From: an uncultured Collinsella sp.
GTDB lineage: Bacteria; Actinomycetota; Coriobacteriia; Coriobacteriales; Coriobacteriaceae
NCBI GenBank assembly: GCA_934668695.1
Contig: CAKUOD010000004.1
Span: 1 to 64,000 of the forward strand
DNA length: 64,000 nt
Reading direction: 5' to 3'
How positions within the stretch are numbered: the first letter of the stretch is position 1; every line of letters starts with the position of its first letter. The position numbers and the translations under genes were made by a program. Shown here piece after piece: positions 1 through 7,950 of this stretch. Below the pieces are notes generated by a model. The model worked only from the letters and a program-made list of their open reading frames with translations. It made no database searches and had not been told where the DNA came from.

Positions 1-98
1 GAGCCACCTGGCGCGGAACCATGGAAGACTTCGCCCGCGACTTCAACGCCGTAGTAGAAGCCTTCTACGAACACCAAGTAGCCGACGAACTGTCTTAA
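1..98 (+). CDS. C-terminal end of an unidentified protein (5' end outside window)
   Basis: An open frame enters from the left edge (first full codon at base 3) and ends at TAA 96-98. The visible 31 residues include TWRGTMEDFARDF and end in VADELS. I do not recognise the family. The stop codon overlaps the stop of the convergent downstream gene by 4 bases, which supports this being a real gene end. Confidence 0.55.
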   Translation, partial: ATWRGTMEDFARDFNAVVEAFYEHQVADELS

Positions 99-1414
99 CA
101 AACTCGAGTCTTGCCGATCATGATGTTGAGGATCTCGACGTCGGTGTCCTTCATGCCCACGCGGCCTACGTAGCCCATGCTGGCGATCGTCTGCTCAACG
201 GTATCTTGGATCAGGCCCTCGCCGGCACGGAAGCCACGCCCCTGCATGGCCATGTCATGTCCCAGAATCGCCGCATCGACGGCAGCCGAAATCTTGGCGG
301 CACAGCTCGCCTTGGCGCCATCGCACACGATGCCGCCAACGTTACCGAGCGTGTTCGAAACCGTCGCGCCAATCTGCTCGCGCGTGCCACCGCACAGCCA
401 GGTAATCGCAGCGCCGGCGCCGCACGCGGCGCAGATAGCACCGCAAAACGCCGAGAGCGCACCAATATAGCTCTTGATATGCACGGCGATAAGATCGGAC
501 AGCATCACGGCGCGCACCAGGCGCTCGTGGTCGCAGCGCAGGTATTCGGCATACTCCATGACGGGCAAGGCGCAGGTAATGCCCTGATTGCCCGAGCCGC
601 ACACAATGGCGACCGGCAGCGCGCAGCCGTTCATGCGGGCGTCGGACCCGGCGGCCGCACGGGCACGGGCACGGCAGGCGACGTCATCGGCACGAGCGCC
701 CAGCAGCGTACGGCCCACCTCGGCGCCCCAAGCGTGCGCGAGGCCCTCGGCACTGATCGCGCCGTTCAGCTCAATCTGACGCTCAACGGCAGCGCGGGCG
801 CCCTCAATGTCGCCGTCCTCGATAAAGTCGATGATGGACTCAATCGACATGGGCGTGTCGGCCTTATCCGCCGCCCGCTCGGCCACCACGCGCTCGGCGC
901 AGGCGGCACACTCCCCCGCCGACTTGCCGCACACCGGAATACCGTCGAGCGTATGGCACGTGACATTGGTGTGGTGATCGGTAATCTCGACGACCGCGGT
1001 ATGGCCCCCGGCCGTGGCGGTCACCTTGATGTAGAGGTTGGGCACACCCTCGACAAGCGACACATCGCAGTAGCCGGCGTCAGCGAGGAGATCGGTCACG
1101 CGAGCACGATCTTCGTCGTTAACGCTCTCGAGCACCTCGAGCGCGCTCTTGGCGTCACCGCCCACGGCGCCCAGCACGGCCGCAGCTTCAATACCGTGCA
1201 TACCGCCCGAGTTGGGCACGGTCACGCTCTTAACGTTCTTGATGATGTTGCCCGAGCAGGCAACGTCCATATGATCGGGTTCGCAACCGAGCGTCTGGCT
1301 CGCCAACGCCGCTGCATAGGCAACGGCAATAGGCTCGGTGCAGCCGAGCGCACAGACAAGCTCGCGGTTCAAAACATCGCAAAACGCGGCATCACGAAGG
1401 GAATCGGTAGGCAT
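95..1414 (-). CDS. cyuA: L-cysteine desulfidase family protein (CyuA/YhaM, UPF0597)
   Basis: Predicted cytosolic iron-sulfur enzyme that breaks L-cysteine into pyruvate, sulfide and ammonia. The 439-residue protein has the family blocks GCTEP (Cys25), SGNIIKNVKSV near 54, and GSGNQGITCALPV near 273, plus Cys281, Cys324 and Cys331. From memory of the archaeal enzyme, these match the catalytic Cys and the three [4Fe-4S] ligands. The start was set at 1414 because a GGAG lies 6-7 bases upstream; an upstream in-frame extension lacks a ribosome site. It stands alone and converges on the gene at the left edge. Some relatives are loosely annotated as serine dehydratase alpha chain, but GCTEP favours the desulfidase family. 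Confidence 0.85.
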   Translation of the reverse strand: MPTDSLRDAAFCDVLNRELVCALGCTEPIAVAYAAALASQTLGCEPDHMDVACSGNIIKNVKSVTVPNSGGMHGIEAAAVLGAVGGDAKSALEVLESVNDEDRARVTDLLADAGYCDVSLVEGVPNLYIKVTATAGGHTAVVEITDHHTNVTCHTLDGIPVCGKSAGECAACAERVVAERAADKADTPMSIESIIDFIEDGDIEGARAAVERQIELNGAISAEGLAHAWGAEVGRTLLGARADDVACRARARAAAGSDARMNGCALPVAIVCGSGNQGITCALPVMEYAEYLRCDHERLVRAVMLSDLIAVHIKSYIGALSAFCGAICAACGAGAAITWLCGGTREQIGATVSNTLGNVGGIVCDGAKASCAAKISAAVDAAILGHDMAMQGRGFRAGEGLIQDTVEQTIASMGYVGRVGMKDTDVEILNIMIGKTRVC

Positions 1415-1451
1415 AGGTATCTCCTGCTTGCATAACGGGCTGGGCTCTCGA

Positions 1452-1480
1452 AAATAATTAGCTCTTTTATTTGATAACAA
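1452..1480 (-). promoter_or_regulatory. Candidate promoter of the cysteine desulfidase gene
   Basis: On the minus strand TTGTTA (1475-1480) is followed after 17 bases by TTATTT (1452-1457), about 40 bases upstream of the start codon. The AT-rich context fits a sigma-A type promoter, but both hexamers are weak matches. Confidence 0.3.
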
Positions 1481-1686
1481 TGCATCAAAAACCGCAACCA
1501 TGGTTCCGGCGGACGGCGCTCAAGTACAAACTGGCGGCATTCATTCATGAAAAGCAGGTCTTGTTGCCTGCTAAAGCGTTTGACCAAAAAACGCCCGAGC
1601 GTTTACACAAAAGTCGCGCTATCATGCAGTCGAACGCGGTAAACACCTTTAGCATTTGCGCCGCACAGACCAGAGAGGAACCATCT

Positions 1687-2154
1687 ATGAAGATCGGTAT
1701 CGGTAACGACCACGCCGCCGTCGAGCTCAAGAACATCATTTCCGAGCACCTGAAGGAGCGCGGCTGCGAGGTCGTGAACTTTGGCACCGACACCTCCGAG
1801 AGCTTTGACTACCCCATCGCCGGCTACAAGGTGGGTAAGGCCGTTGCCAACGGCGACGTCGACCTGGGCATCCTGATCTGCGGTACCGGCGTCGGGATCA
1901 GCCTGGCTGCCAACAAGGTCGAGGGCGTACGCGCCGTCGTGTGCTCCGAGCCCTTCAGCGCCAAGCTCTCCCGCATGCACAACAACACCAACGTGCTCGC
2001 CTTTGGCGCCCGCGTCGTTGGCTCCGAGCTCGCTAAGATGATCGTCGACGAGTGGCTCGACGCCGAGTTCGAGGGCGGCCGCCACGAGCGTCGCGTCAAC
2101 CTCCTCAACGAGATCGACCAGACCCGCGGTCTCAAGGTCGTCGACGAGGCCTAA
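1687..2154 (+). CDS. rpiB: Ribose 5-phosphate isomerase B
   Basis: Interconverts ribose 5-phosphate and ribulose 5-phosphate in the pentose phosphate pathway (RpiB/LacAB family, cytosolic). The 155-residue protein is normal length for the family. Seen are the N-terminal GNDHAA block (Asp8, His9) and CGTGVGISLAANK with catalytic Cys65. The start at 1687 follows GAGAGGAA at 1674. The gene is monocistronic: a divergent gene lies upstream and a strong hairpin terminator follows. LacA/LacB sugar isomerases are the alternative, but those normally occur as a pair in lac operons, which is not the case here. Confidence 0.93.
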   Translation: MKIGIGNDHAAVELKNIISEHLKERGCEVVNFGTDTSESFDYPIAGYKVGKAVANGDVDLGILICGTGVGISLAANKVEGVRAVVCSEPFSAKLSRMHNNTNVLAFGARVVGSELAKMIVDEWLDAEFEGGRHERRVNLLNEIDQTRGLKVVDEA

Positions 2155-2182
2155 AGACTTACAACGCCATACGCTAGCGACA

Positions 2183-2226
2183 GCCCCCGCCTGGAATGCA
2201 CGCACATTCCAGGCGGGGGCTCTTTA
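2183..2226 (+). terminator. Terminator after rpiB
   Basis: A perfect 16-base inverted repeat (2183-2198 with 2205-2220) with a 6-base loop is followed by TCTTTAG. It lies 28 bases after the rpiB stop. Confidence 0.8.
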
Positions 2227-2258
2227 GTAGATTTCTAGGCATGTCCCAAAAATCTACT
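2227..2258. repeat. Short palindromic repeat, copy 1
   Basis: AGTAGATTT (2227-2235) pairs with AAATCTACT (2250-2258) around the core CTAGGCATGTCCC. A related sequence, in reverse orientation, follows the nitroreductase gene at 22491-22520, and the core TTTCTAGG(G)CATGT recurs in the argG leader terminator near 6406-6423. Confidence 0.5.
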
Positions 2259-2261
2259 GGA

Positions 2262-2299
2262 ATATAAAAGGGCGCCGCGGATGGAGTTCCGCGGCGCCC
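2262..2299 (-). terminator. Terminator after ndk
   Basis: GGGCGCCGCGG (2270-2280) pairs perfectly with 2289-2299. On the minus strand the stem is followed by CTTTTATATT, so it terminates ndk transcripts. Confidence 0.8.
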
Positions 2300-2337
2300 A
2301 AGCCACACGCTAACAGCTTTAAGGAGTCAAAGCTGGT

Positions 2338-2742
2338 TTAGCCAAAGAAGCGCTTGATCTCGATCTCGGCGTTCTCCAGGCAGTCGGAGCCGTGGATCAC
2401 GTTGGCGTTGACATCGACAGCGAAGTCGCCGCGAATGGTGCCGGGCGCAGCATCAAGCGGGTTGGTAGCGCCCATAAGGGTGCGCATCTTGGAAACAGCG
2501 GAGAGACCGGAAACGACCATCTTGACGACCGGACCGCTCGTCATAAAGTCGCAGAGACCGCCAAAGAAGGGCTTGTCGGCCAGATGGGCGTAGTGCTCCT
2601 CGACGGTAGCGCGCTCGAGCGTGGTCATCTCCATGCGCTCGATGACAAGGCCGCTACGCTCAATACGAGCAACGATCTCGCCGATCTTGCGATCGCGCAC
2701 CGCGTCGGGCTTAATCATGATGAAGGTCTTCTCGATAGCCAT
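2338..2742 (-). CDS. ndk: Nucleoside diphosphate kinase
   Basis: Transfers the gamma phosphate of ATP to nucleoside diphosphates through a phosphohistidine intermediate. The 134-residue protein matches the family length. It begins MAIEKTFIMIKPDAV and carries NVIHGSD with the active-site His117. The start at 2742 was preferred over an in-frame upstream Met because AAAGG lies just before it and the family begins at this point. The gene is flanked by its own terminator and a long non-coding upstream region. Confidence 0.96.
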   Translation of the reverse strand: MAIEKTFIMIKPDAVRDRKIGEIVARIERSGLVIERMEMTTLERATVEEHYAHLADKPFFGGLCDFMTSGPVVKMVVSGLSAVSKMRTLMGATNPLDAAPGTIRGDFAVDVNANVIHGSDCLENAEIEIKRFFG

Positions 2743-3042
2743 AAGGTAGCCTTTCAAGTAGGTTCGCGCGTGCCCAAGTCCCATTCCGGCACCCGCCTGG
2801 ACTGCATCGTAACAGAGTTTTAGCTGCAGTTAAACAAAAAGCCGTTTATTGAAGCGTTATTATTAATTGAAGCGCTCCATATGTGTCACTTCTGTTCCGA
2901 AGCCCGACTAGAGTACCATCCGACCGCCCATCAACCGCATCGAACAGATCAGACGGTCGGTTGCCACCCGCAAACGTATCCCCTTCACAACCTGCCCAAA
3001 GGTCCTACAAAAGTTCTCGACAAGCTCCTTCCTTCCCTATAA
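2743..3042. other. Intergenic region between ndk and argH
   Basis: No convincing gene. It is AT-rich near 2820-2880, with two TTGAAGCG direct repeats (about 2848 and 2869), and presumably holds the ndk promoter. A short inverted repeat CCGACCG/CGGTCGG lies near 2919 and 2951. One 68-codon plus-strand frame (2883-3089) has no ribosome site and atypical codons and was rejected. Confidence 0.5.
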
Positions 3043-3074
3043 CAAAACGGGCGCCCACCGTAGCGAGCACCCGT
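3043..3074 (-). terminator. Terminator after argH
   Basis: On the minus strand ACGGGTGCTCGC pairs over 12 positions (three G-T wobbles) with GTGGGCGCCCGT around a TACG loop, and is followed by TTTTG. It lies about 45 bases after the argH stop. Confidence 0.75.
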
Positions 3075-3119
3075 AAAGGCAAGATATGATGAACGCACCA
3101 GACAGACGCATCCTATAAG

Positions 3120-4550
3120 CTAATTAGCTCCGTGGCCCATCTCGACGACCTTGGTCAACGAGCCAAACACACCTTCGTCGGCAACGAGTTGTGCCTCGGC
3201 ACGCTGCAGCTGCACGGCAACAGCGGCAGGGGCGGTACCGCCCTCGGTCGTGCGCGCGGCGACAATCGACGGGATGTCGAGCGCCTCGGTAATATCGCGC
3301 TCAAAGAGCGGGCTTGCCTCCTGGAACACCTCAAACGGCAGGTCCTCAAGATTGCAGCCGCGCTTCTCACACATCAGGACCAGATGGCCCACCACGGCAT
3401 GCGCCTCACGGAACGGCAGGCCACGCTTGGCCAGGTAATCGGCAACATCGGTAGCGGCAAGGTGCCCCACGCCGCACTCGCGCGCCATGGCATCCTCGTT
3501 GACGGTCCAAGTCGAAATCATACCGGCCATAACCGACAGGCACTGCATGAGCGTATGGGCGGTATCGAGCGCGCCCTCCTTGTCCTCCTGCAAGTCCTTG
3601 TTATATGCGAGTGGCAGGCCCTTCATGGTCACGAGCAGCTGCACCAGGTTGCCATACACACGGCCGCTCTTGCCGCGGATAAGCTCGGCAAAGTCGGGGT
3701 TCTTCTTCTGCGGCATGATGGACGAGCCGGTGGAGTAGGAGTCGGAAAGCGTGATAAAGCCAAATTCGGAGCTCGACCACAGCACGATCTCCTCGGAAAG
3801 ACGCGACAGGTGCATGGCCATGACGGAGCCGGCGTAATGCAGATCGAGCAGGAAATCACGGTCGGAAACCGCATCGAGCGAGTTGGGAATCACACCCGCA
3901 AAGCCAAGCTCGGCAGCCGTCATCTGGCGATCGAGCGGATAGCTCGTACCGGCAAGCGCGGCAGCACCCAGCGGGCAGTTGTCAGCGGCATCAAAGGCGG
4001 CCTTCAGACGTGTAAAGTCGCGCGCGAACATCCAGGAATACGCCAGCAGATGATGTGACAGCAGCACGGGCTGAGCATGCTGCATGTGCGTATAGCCCGG
4101 CAGAATCACCTTGTCGTACTTCTTGGCCGCATCCACCAGCACATGGCGCAACTCAAGATTGGCCTCCATGAGCTCCTTGGCCAACGCCTTGACGCCCAGG
4201 CGCGTATCGGTCGCCACCTGGTCGTTGCGCGAACGCCCGGTATGCAAGCGCTTACCGGCCTCACCGATGCGGCGCGTCAGCTCGCTCTCGATGGACATAT
4301 GAATGTCCTCGTCGTTGATATCGAAGGTGAAGTTGCCGGCATCGATATCCTGCTCGATCCCGGTCAGGCCCTCGGCAATCGCCTGCTCGTCCTCGGCACT
4401 GATGATGCCCTGGGCCGCCAGCATCCTGGCATGCGCCTTAGAACCGGCGATATCCTGCTTATAGAGATGTTTGTCGACCGGCAGCGACGCGCCAAACTCC
4501 TGCGTGACCTCGGCCACGCCCGCCTCAAAACGACCGCCCCAAAGAGCCAT
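3120..4550 (-). CDS. argH: Argininosuccinate lyase
   Basis: Last step of arginine synthesis: argininosuccinate to arginine and fumarate. The 476-residue cytosolic enzyme starts MALWGGRFEAG and carries the fumarase/aspartase superfamily signature GSSIMPQKKNPD, plus HTGRSRNDQVATD and the TSYPLDR block. The start at 4550 follows AAAGGGGA. It lies downstream of argG and the short ORF at 4669-4839 on the same strand, with about 119 bases between that ORF and argH, so co-transcription is possible though a hairpin after argG may reduce it. Length and motifs are normal. Confidence 0.97.
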   Translation of the reverse strand: MALWGGRFEAGVAEVTQEFGASLPVDKHLYKQDIAGSKAHARMLAAQGIISAEDEQAIAEGLTGIEQDIDAGNFTFDINDEDIHMSIESELTRRIGEAGKRLHTGRSRNDQVATDTRLGVKALAKELMEANLELRHVLVDAAKKYDKVILPGYTHMQHAQPVLLSHHLLAYSWMFARDFTRLKAAFDAADNCPLGAAALAGTSYPLDRQMTAAELGFAGVIPNSLDAVSDRDFLLDLHYAGSVMAMHLSRLSEEIVLWSSSEFGFITLSDSYSTGSSIMPQKKNPDFAELIRGKSGRVYGNLVQLLVTMKGLPLAYNKDLQEDKEGALDTAHTLMQCLSVMAGMISTWTVNEDAMARECGVGHLAATDVADYLAKRGLPFREAHAVVGHLVLMCEKRGCNLEDLPFEVFQEASPLFERDITEALDIPSIVAARTTEGGTAPAAVAVQLQRAEAQLVADEGVFGSLTKVVEMGHGAN

Positions 4551-4668
4551 GGAACCGTCCCCTTTCTCCAAATACCAAAACAAGCGCCCAGCGCAATGCG
4601 CCATGTCGCTAAAGCGATTTATCAACCGCTAGTTTTACACATTCCCCACCGTGCGCGGGGCCATGTAA

Positions 4669-4839
4669 CTAATTTGCAAAGAAGTGACGCACCAGGCACT
4701 TGGCGCCCAACGTCTCCCTCCGGATGTTGCCTTGCGAACCATCGATCCAGGCCTTCAGGCTCATAGGGACGTCCTCGACCTTCGCAGCATCGAGCTCGGG
4801 CGCGAGGGCAAGTAAGGCATGCGCGATAGCACTGAACAT
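4669..4839 (-). CDS. Small unidentified protein (56 residues) between argG and argH
   Basis: A complete frame from ATG 4839 to TAG 4669 encodes a 56-residue protein starting MFSAIAHALLALAPELDAA and ending VRHFFAN. GAGGAG lies 8-9 bases before the ATG, an excellent ribosome site, and the codons show the C/G third positions of neighbouring genes. There is no signal peptide, membrane span or motif I recognise; the first half looks helical and amphipathic. Position between argG and argH on the same strand suggests co-regulation with arginine synthesis, but function is unknown. Confidence 0.6.
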   Translation of the reverse strand: MFSAIAHALLALAPELDAAKVEDVPMSLKAWIDGSQGNIRRETLGAKCLVRHFFAN

Positions 4840-4850
4840 AATGGATACTC

Positions 4851-4866
4851 CTCATATATATATGAG
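4851..4866. promoter_or_regulatory. Perfect 16-base palindrome upstream of the small ORF
   Basis: CTCATATATATATGAG is exactly self-complementary and ends 12 bases before the ATG of the 56-residue ORF, overlapping the leader that holds its ribosome site. It could be an operator; it loosely resembles an ArgR box (TGA-AT-rich-TCA) but is not a consensus match. Confidence 0.4.
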
Positions 4867-4891
4867 CACAGAGCCGCCAAATTGATAGAAG

Positions 4892-4921
4892 GAGCCCCGC
4901 CGGACAACCCCGGCGGGGCTC
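4892..4921 (-). terminator. Hairpin after argG
   Basis: GAGCCCCGCCGG (4892-4903) pairs perfectly with 4910-4921. The minus-strand downstream sequence is CTTCTATC, a poor U tract, so it may stabilise the 3' end or only partly terminate before the small ORF and argH. Confidence 0.6.
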
Positions 4922-5074
4922 GGACTCAGCCGCAGACGCGGCATCATATATGCGGGCGGAACGTAGGGGCCACCGATGTTAAGAAGTGTCAGCAAGCATA
5001 ACGAAAGGTAGGGACCCCGTGCGCCCGTTTTGTATCACGCGGATGGGCCGCGCAGATACCAAAGGAAGGAGGCG

Positions 5075-6301
5075 CTAGGCCTGGGCGGCAGCGGAGCTGG
5101 GACCCTGGACCTTAGCCCACGTCTTGAGCGACAGCGTATCGATCTCGATAAAGCCGGCGCTGGCCTTCTCGTCAAACGTGGTGTCGCGGTCGTAGGTGGC
5201 CAGACCGTAGTCGTAGAGGCTGAAGGGGCTCTTGCGGCCGACGACATGGCAGTTGCCCTTAAAGAACTTCAGACGGACGGTACCGGTCACGAACTTCTGG
5301 GTGTCGGCCATAAAGGCGTCGAGCGCGTTTTTGAGCGGGCTGTACCACTGGCCGTTGTACACGGCGGTGGCCCAATCCTGCTCGAGCTTAATCTTGGCCT
5401 TGAGCAGGTCGCCCTCGACGCAAATGTCCTCAAGCGCCTTGTGGGCGGTGATGAGCGTCAGAGCGCCGGGAACCTCATAGCACTCACGGCTCTTGAGGCC
5501 CACCAGACGGTCCTCGACCAGGTCGAGACGACCAAAGCCGTTGTCGCCGGAGATCTTGTTGAGGGCGATGATGATCTCGGAGAGCTTCATCTTCTTGCCG
5601 TCGACGGCGACGGGCTTGCCCGCCTCAAACTCAATCTCGGTATACGTCGGGGTGTCAGGCGTGTCCTCGGGGTTCTTGGTCATAACCCAGGCGTCGTCGA
5701 GCGGCTCGTTCCAGGGATCCTCCAGGTGGCCGCACTCAATGGCACGACCCCACAGGTTGTCGTCGATGGAATAGGGGTTGTCGTTGGCGCCCTCGGGAAC
5801 CGGCACGTTATGGGCGTGGGCGTAGGCGACCTCGTCCGGACGGCACTTCAGATCCCACTCGCGAACCGGGGCGATAACCTTAAGCTCAGGGTCGAGGGCC
5901 TTGACGGCAGCCTCAAAACGAACCTGGTCGTTACCCTTGCCGGTGCAGCCGTGGGCGACGTAGGTTGCGTCAAACTCGTGGGCGACCTCGACAAGCTTCT
6001 TGGCAAGCAGCGGACGGGAAAGAGCGGAGAGCAGCGGGTACTTGTTCTCGTACATGGAGTTTGCGGCGATGGCCTTGGTCAGGAACTCATCGGAGAACTC
6101 ATCGCGCAGGTCGAGGACCTGGCAATCAAGAACGCCCAGGTCGAGCGCCTTCTGCTTCTTGGCGTCCAGGCCGGTCTCCTCCTGGCCCACGTTGCCGCAG
6201 ACACAAACGACATCGAGATTCTTCTCGTCCTGGAGCCACTTGACACATACGGATGTATCAAGACCACCGGAATATGCGAGAACGACTTTTTCCTTGCTCA
6301 T
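5075..6301 (-). CDS. argG: Argininosuccinate synthase
   Basis: Condenses citrulline and aspartate with ATP to argininosuccinate, the step before argH. The 408-residue protein begins MSKEKVVLAYSGGLDTSVC, with the SGGxDS/T-type PP-loop at residues 10-16, and has GCTGKGNDQVRFE and the ATYDRDTTFDEKASAGF C-terminal block. The start at 6301 follows GAAAGGAAAC. A 220-base leader upstream carries a short arginine-rich ORF and several alternative hairpins, so expression probably responds to arginine supply. The citrulline made by the arc genes later in the window could in principle be reused here. Confidence 0.97.
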   Translation of the reverse strand: MSKEKVVLAYSGGLDTSVCVKWLQDEKNLDVVCVCGNVGQEETGLDAKKQKALDLGVLDCQVLDLRDEFSDEFLTKAIAANSMYENKYPLLSALSRPLLAKKLVEVAHEFDATYVAHGCTGKGNDQVRFEAAVKALDPELKVIAPVREWDLKCRPDEVAYAHAHNVPVPEGANDNPYSIDDNLWGRAIECGHLEDPWNEPLDDAWVMTKNPEDTPDTPTYTEIEFEAGKPVAVDGKKMKLSEIIIALNKISGDNGFGRLDLVEDRLVGLKSRECYEVPGALTLITAHKALEDICVEGDLLKAKIKLEQDWATAVYNGQWYSPLKNALDAFMADTQKFVTGTVRLKFFKGNCHVVGRKSPFSLYDYGLATYDRDTTFDEKASAGFIEIDTLSLKTWAKVQGPSSAAAQA

Positions 6302-6351
6302 GGCTGTTTCCTTTCGCCCTTGGTAGCTAGTTAGAACATCGGTCAGTTGCA

Positions 6352-6580
6352 AGTCATTTCGAGGTCAAAAACCGTGCAATATCAGGTTAAATAGCAAAAA
6401 GCAGCACAACATGCCCTAGAAACATGCGTCTATGTCGTGCTAAAACCCAACGACCTCAAAATGACTCTGTTGGGGCATTTCACCCCATACGAACAGAGAC
6501 GATTGTTATCGTCGTCGGGAAATTGCGCGCTGGCGTCGGAGGGCATTGTCTGCAGTGGTGATGATCTGTACGAACTGCAT
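6352..6580 (-). promoter_or_regulatory. Predicted arginine attenuator of argG (leader peptide plus alternative hairpins)
   Basis: Reading the minus strand after the leader ORF, four segments can pair alternatively. Segment 1 is the Arg codons CGACGACGA (6509-6517), whose GACGA pairs with TCGTC (6498-6502). Segment 2 CTCTGTT (6492-6498) plus GGGG (6483-6486) pairs with segment 3 CCCC-AACAGAG (6465-6475). Segment 3 CCCAAC (6469-6474) can instead pair with GTTGGG (6446-6451), followed by TTTT, a terminator. A second terminator follows: AGCACGACAT (6432-6441) with ATGTTGTGCT (6403-6412), then GCTTTTT. Also AGTCATTTTGAGGTC (6452-6466) is complementary to 6352-6366 with one G-T pair. Layout matches textbook ribosome-stalling attenuation; the mechanism is inferred. 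Confidence 0.7.
6506..6580 (-). CDS. Arginine-rich leader peptide of argG
   Basis: A 24-codon ORF (ATG 6580, TAA 6506) has AGGAG six bases before the ATG. Its C-terminal part is LRRQRAISRRR followed directly by stop: six arginines in the last ten residues, the last three encoded by CGA CGA CGA although neighbouring genes mainly use CGC. It lies about 205 bases upstream of argG and ends just before mutually exclusive hairpins. Known leader peptides of amino acid operons are short, rich in the regulated amino acid near the end, and followed by a terminator; all three features are visible here. Confidence 0.7.
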   Translation of the reverse strand: MQFVQIITTADNALRRQRAISRRR

Positions 6581-6854
6581 CTGCCTCTCCTTTCACGTAT
6601 CGCCGGGCGCAATTCAAATATCGCAAACGGTACCTTTTCTTCGGTAAGCGGTTGTTTTTCCGTCTCCGTTTTCGATGTTCGCTATATTACGCTAAAGTGC
6701 CAGCAGCACAAGCGACAAATTCAAATTTCTGAAAAGTTTTTTCATTACTTTGTGAATTGCAGTGCAAATACGCTCCGTTCCTGCGACAATACGCTCGGTT
6801 ACTGGTTGATAGTTATAACGTCTGAAACAATTTCGAAACGAAAGGCGCGCTTTT

Positions 6855-7682
6855 ATGCAAACTTACGAATCGGACACCAATATCGGCAGCATTAAGATTC
6901 TCGCCGTTGATATGGACAAGACGCTTCTCACCGACGAGCGTGTACTACCCCAGGGCCTCGACGAGCGCCTGGACAAGCTCGCCGAGGCTGGCATCGTGTT
7001 CTGCCCCGCCAGCGGACGCCCTGCCCCCAAGCTCGAGGAGATGTTCGAGGGTATTAAGAACCGCCTTGCTTTTTGTCCCGACAACGGAGCCTGCGTCATC
7101 TATCGCGGCAGCTATATCTATAAGAGCAACATCGATGTGGCGCTGTATCAGCAGGTGCTCGCTCGTGCCTCGGAGGACCCGCGCGCCGTTCCCGTCCTGT
7201 GCTGCTACGACGAGTTCTATGTGCTCGCCCGTGACCATCAGTACCACGACGAGATCAGCGTGTACTACAACACGATCAACTATGTCGACGCCTTTGAGGG
7301 CCTTGATATCGAGTCCAATAAGATCTCGGTCTTTTTCCCTGCCTACGATGCCGAGCCCGCATTCCGCGAGACCTATAGCCCCGCGTTCTCGGATCAGCTC
7401 TACGTCACCAATGCGGGCCGCGAGTGGATCGACTTTATGAACCTGGGCGTCGACAAGGGTTCGGGCGTGGCGCATTTGTGCGAGCACCTGGGCATCGATA
7501 TCGCCGACGCTGCCGCCGCGGGCGACACCTACAACGATATTCCCATGCTGGAGCGCGTCGGGCATAGCTTTATCGTCGACAATGCCGAGGAGCACATGAA
7601 CGCGCACGCCAAGTGGCGCATTCCGAGCAACAACGACGGGGGCGTACTGACGCTCATCGACGCCATCTTGGCGGCTCGTTAA
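6855..7682 (+). CDS. HAD-superfamily (Cof-like, subclass IIB) phosphatase
   Basis: Predicted cytosolic sugar- or nucleotide-phosphate phosphatase of 275 residues. Motif I is DMDKTLLT with nucleophile Asp19 and Asp21 (usually DxDGTL; Lys22 replaces Gly). Motif II appears as CPASGRP near 50, a conserved Lys is in VDKGSG, and motif IV is GDTYNDIPML. A Cof-type cap lies between. GAAAGG precedes the ATG by nine bases. It is divergent from argG and shares a 550-base upstream region with it; a very long inverted repeat follows. The substrate cannot be told from sequence. Confidence 0.85.
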   Translation: MQTYESDTNIGSIKILAVDMDKTLLTDERVLPQGLDERLDKLAEAGIVFCPASGRPAPKLEEMFEGIKNRLAFCPDNGACVIYRGSYIYKSNIDVALYQQVLARASEDPRAVPVLCCYDEFYVLARDHQYHDEISVYYNTINYVDAFEGLDIESNKISVFFPAYDAEPAFRETYSPAFSDQLYVTNAGREWIDFMNLGVDKGSGVAHLCEHLGIDIADAAAAGDTYNDIPMLERVGHSFIVDNAEEHMNAHAKWRIPSNNDGGVLTLIDAILAAR

Positions 7683-7691
7683 ACTCGCCGC

Positions 7692-7813
7692 CATGCCCGG
7701 GGCCGGCCGTTTGATTTTTGCTCGGTCAGGTCCTGGGCTCGCTCGAAGGCCACATTTAGTGGCCTTCGGCTCGTGCGGAATCTACAAAAATCAAACGGTC
7801 GGCCCCGGGCATG
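7692..7813. repeat. Long inverted repeat (29-base arms) with an inner hairpin after the HAD gene
   Basis: The left arm 7692-7720 and right arm 7785-7813 are complementary at 28 of 29 positions (the odd one is a G-T pair in RNA). Between them sits a second hairpin, CGAAGGCCAC (7744-7753) with GTGGCCTTCG (7759-7768). It begins 10 bases after the HAD stop codon, so it may serve as terminator, but it is much larger than the other terminators here and lacks a U tract. A similar element is at 21704-21780. Confidence 0.75.
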
Positions 7814-7883
7814 TCTACGTTGACTTGCTTGCCGCCTGGATGGCGTCTTGGCGTCTAGATACTTTGGCTGAATTTAATTGAAT

Positions 7884-7927
7884 GAAGGGAGCTCCTTGTT
7901 GATGAGGGGCTCCCTTCTGTTTTGGTT
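7884..7927. terminator. Terminator between the HAD gene and polA
   Basis: GAAGGGAGC (7884-7892) pairs with GCTCCCTTC (7909-7917). TGTTTTGGTT follows on the plus strand and ATTCAATTAAATT on the minus strand, so it can act on polA transcripts and on plus-strand read-through. Confidence 0.7.
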
Positions 7928-7950
7928 ACTTTGGGGTTGTGGGGGCGACT

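Noticed and set aside
2883..3089. 68-codon plus-strand ORF between ndk and argH
   Set aside because: No ribosome site, atypical codon use, and it overlaps the argH terminator.
6437..6895. 152-codon plus-strand ORF across the argG leader into the HAD gene
   Set aside because: It overlaps the HAD gene in another frame and the leader ORF and hairpins on the other strand; no ribosome site and irregular composition.
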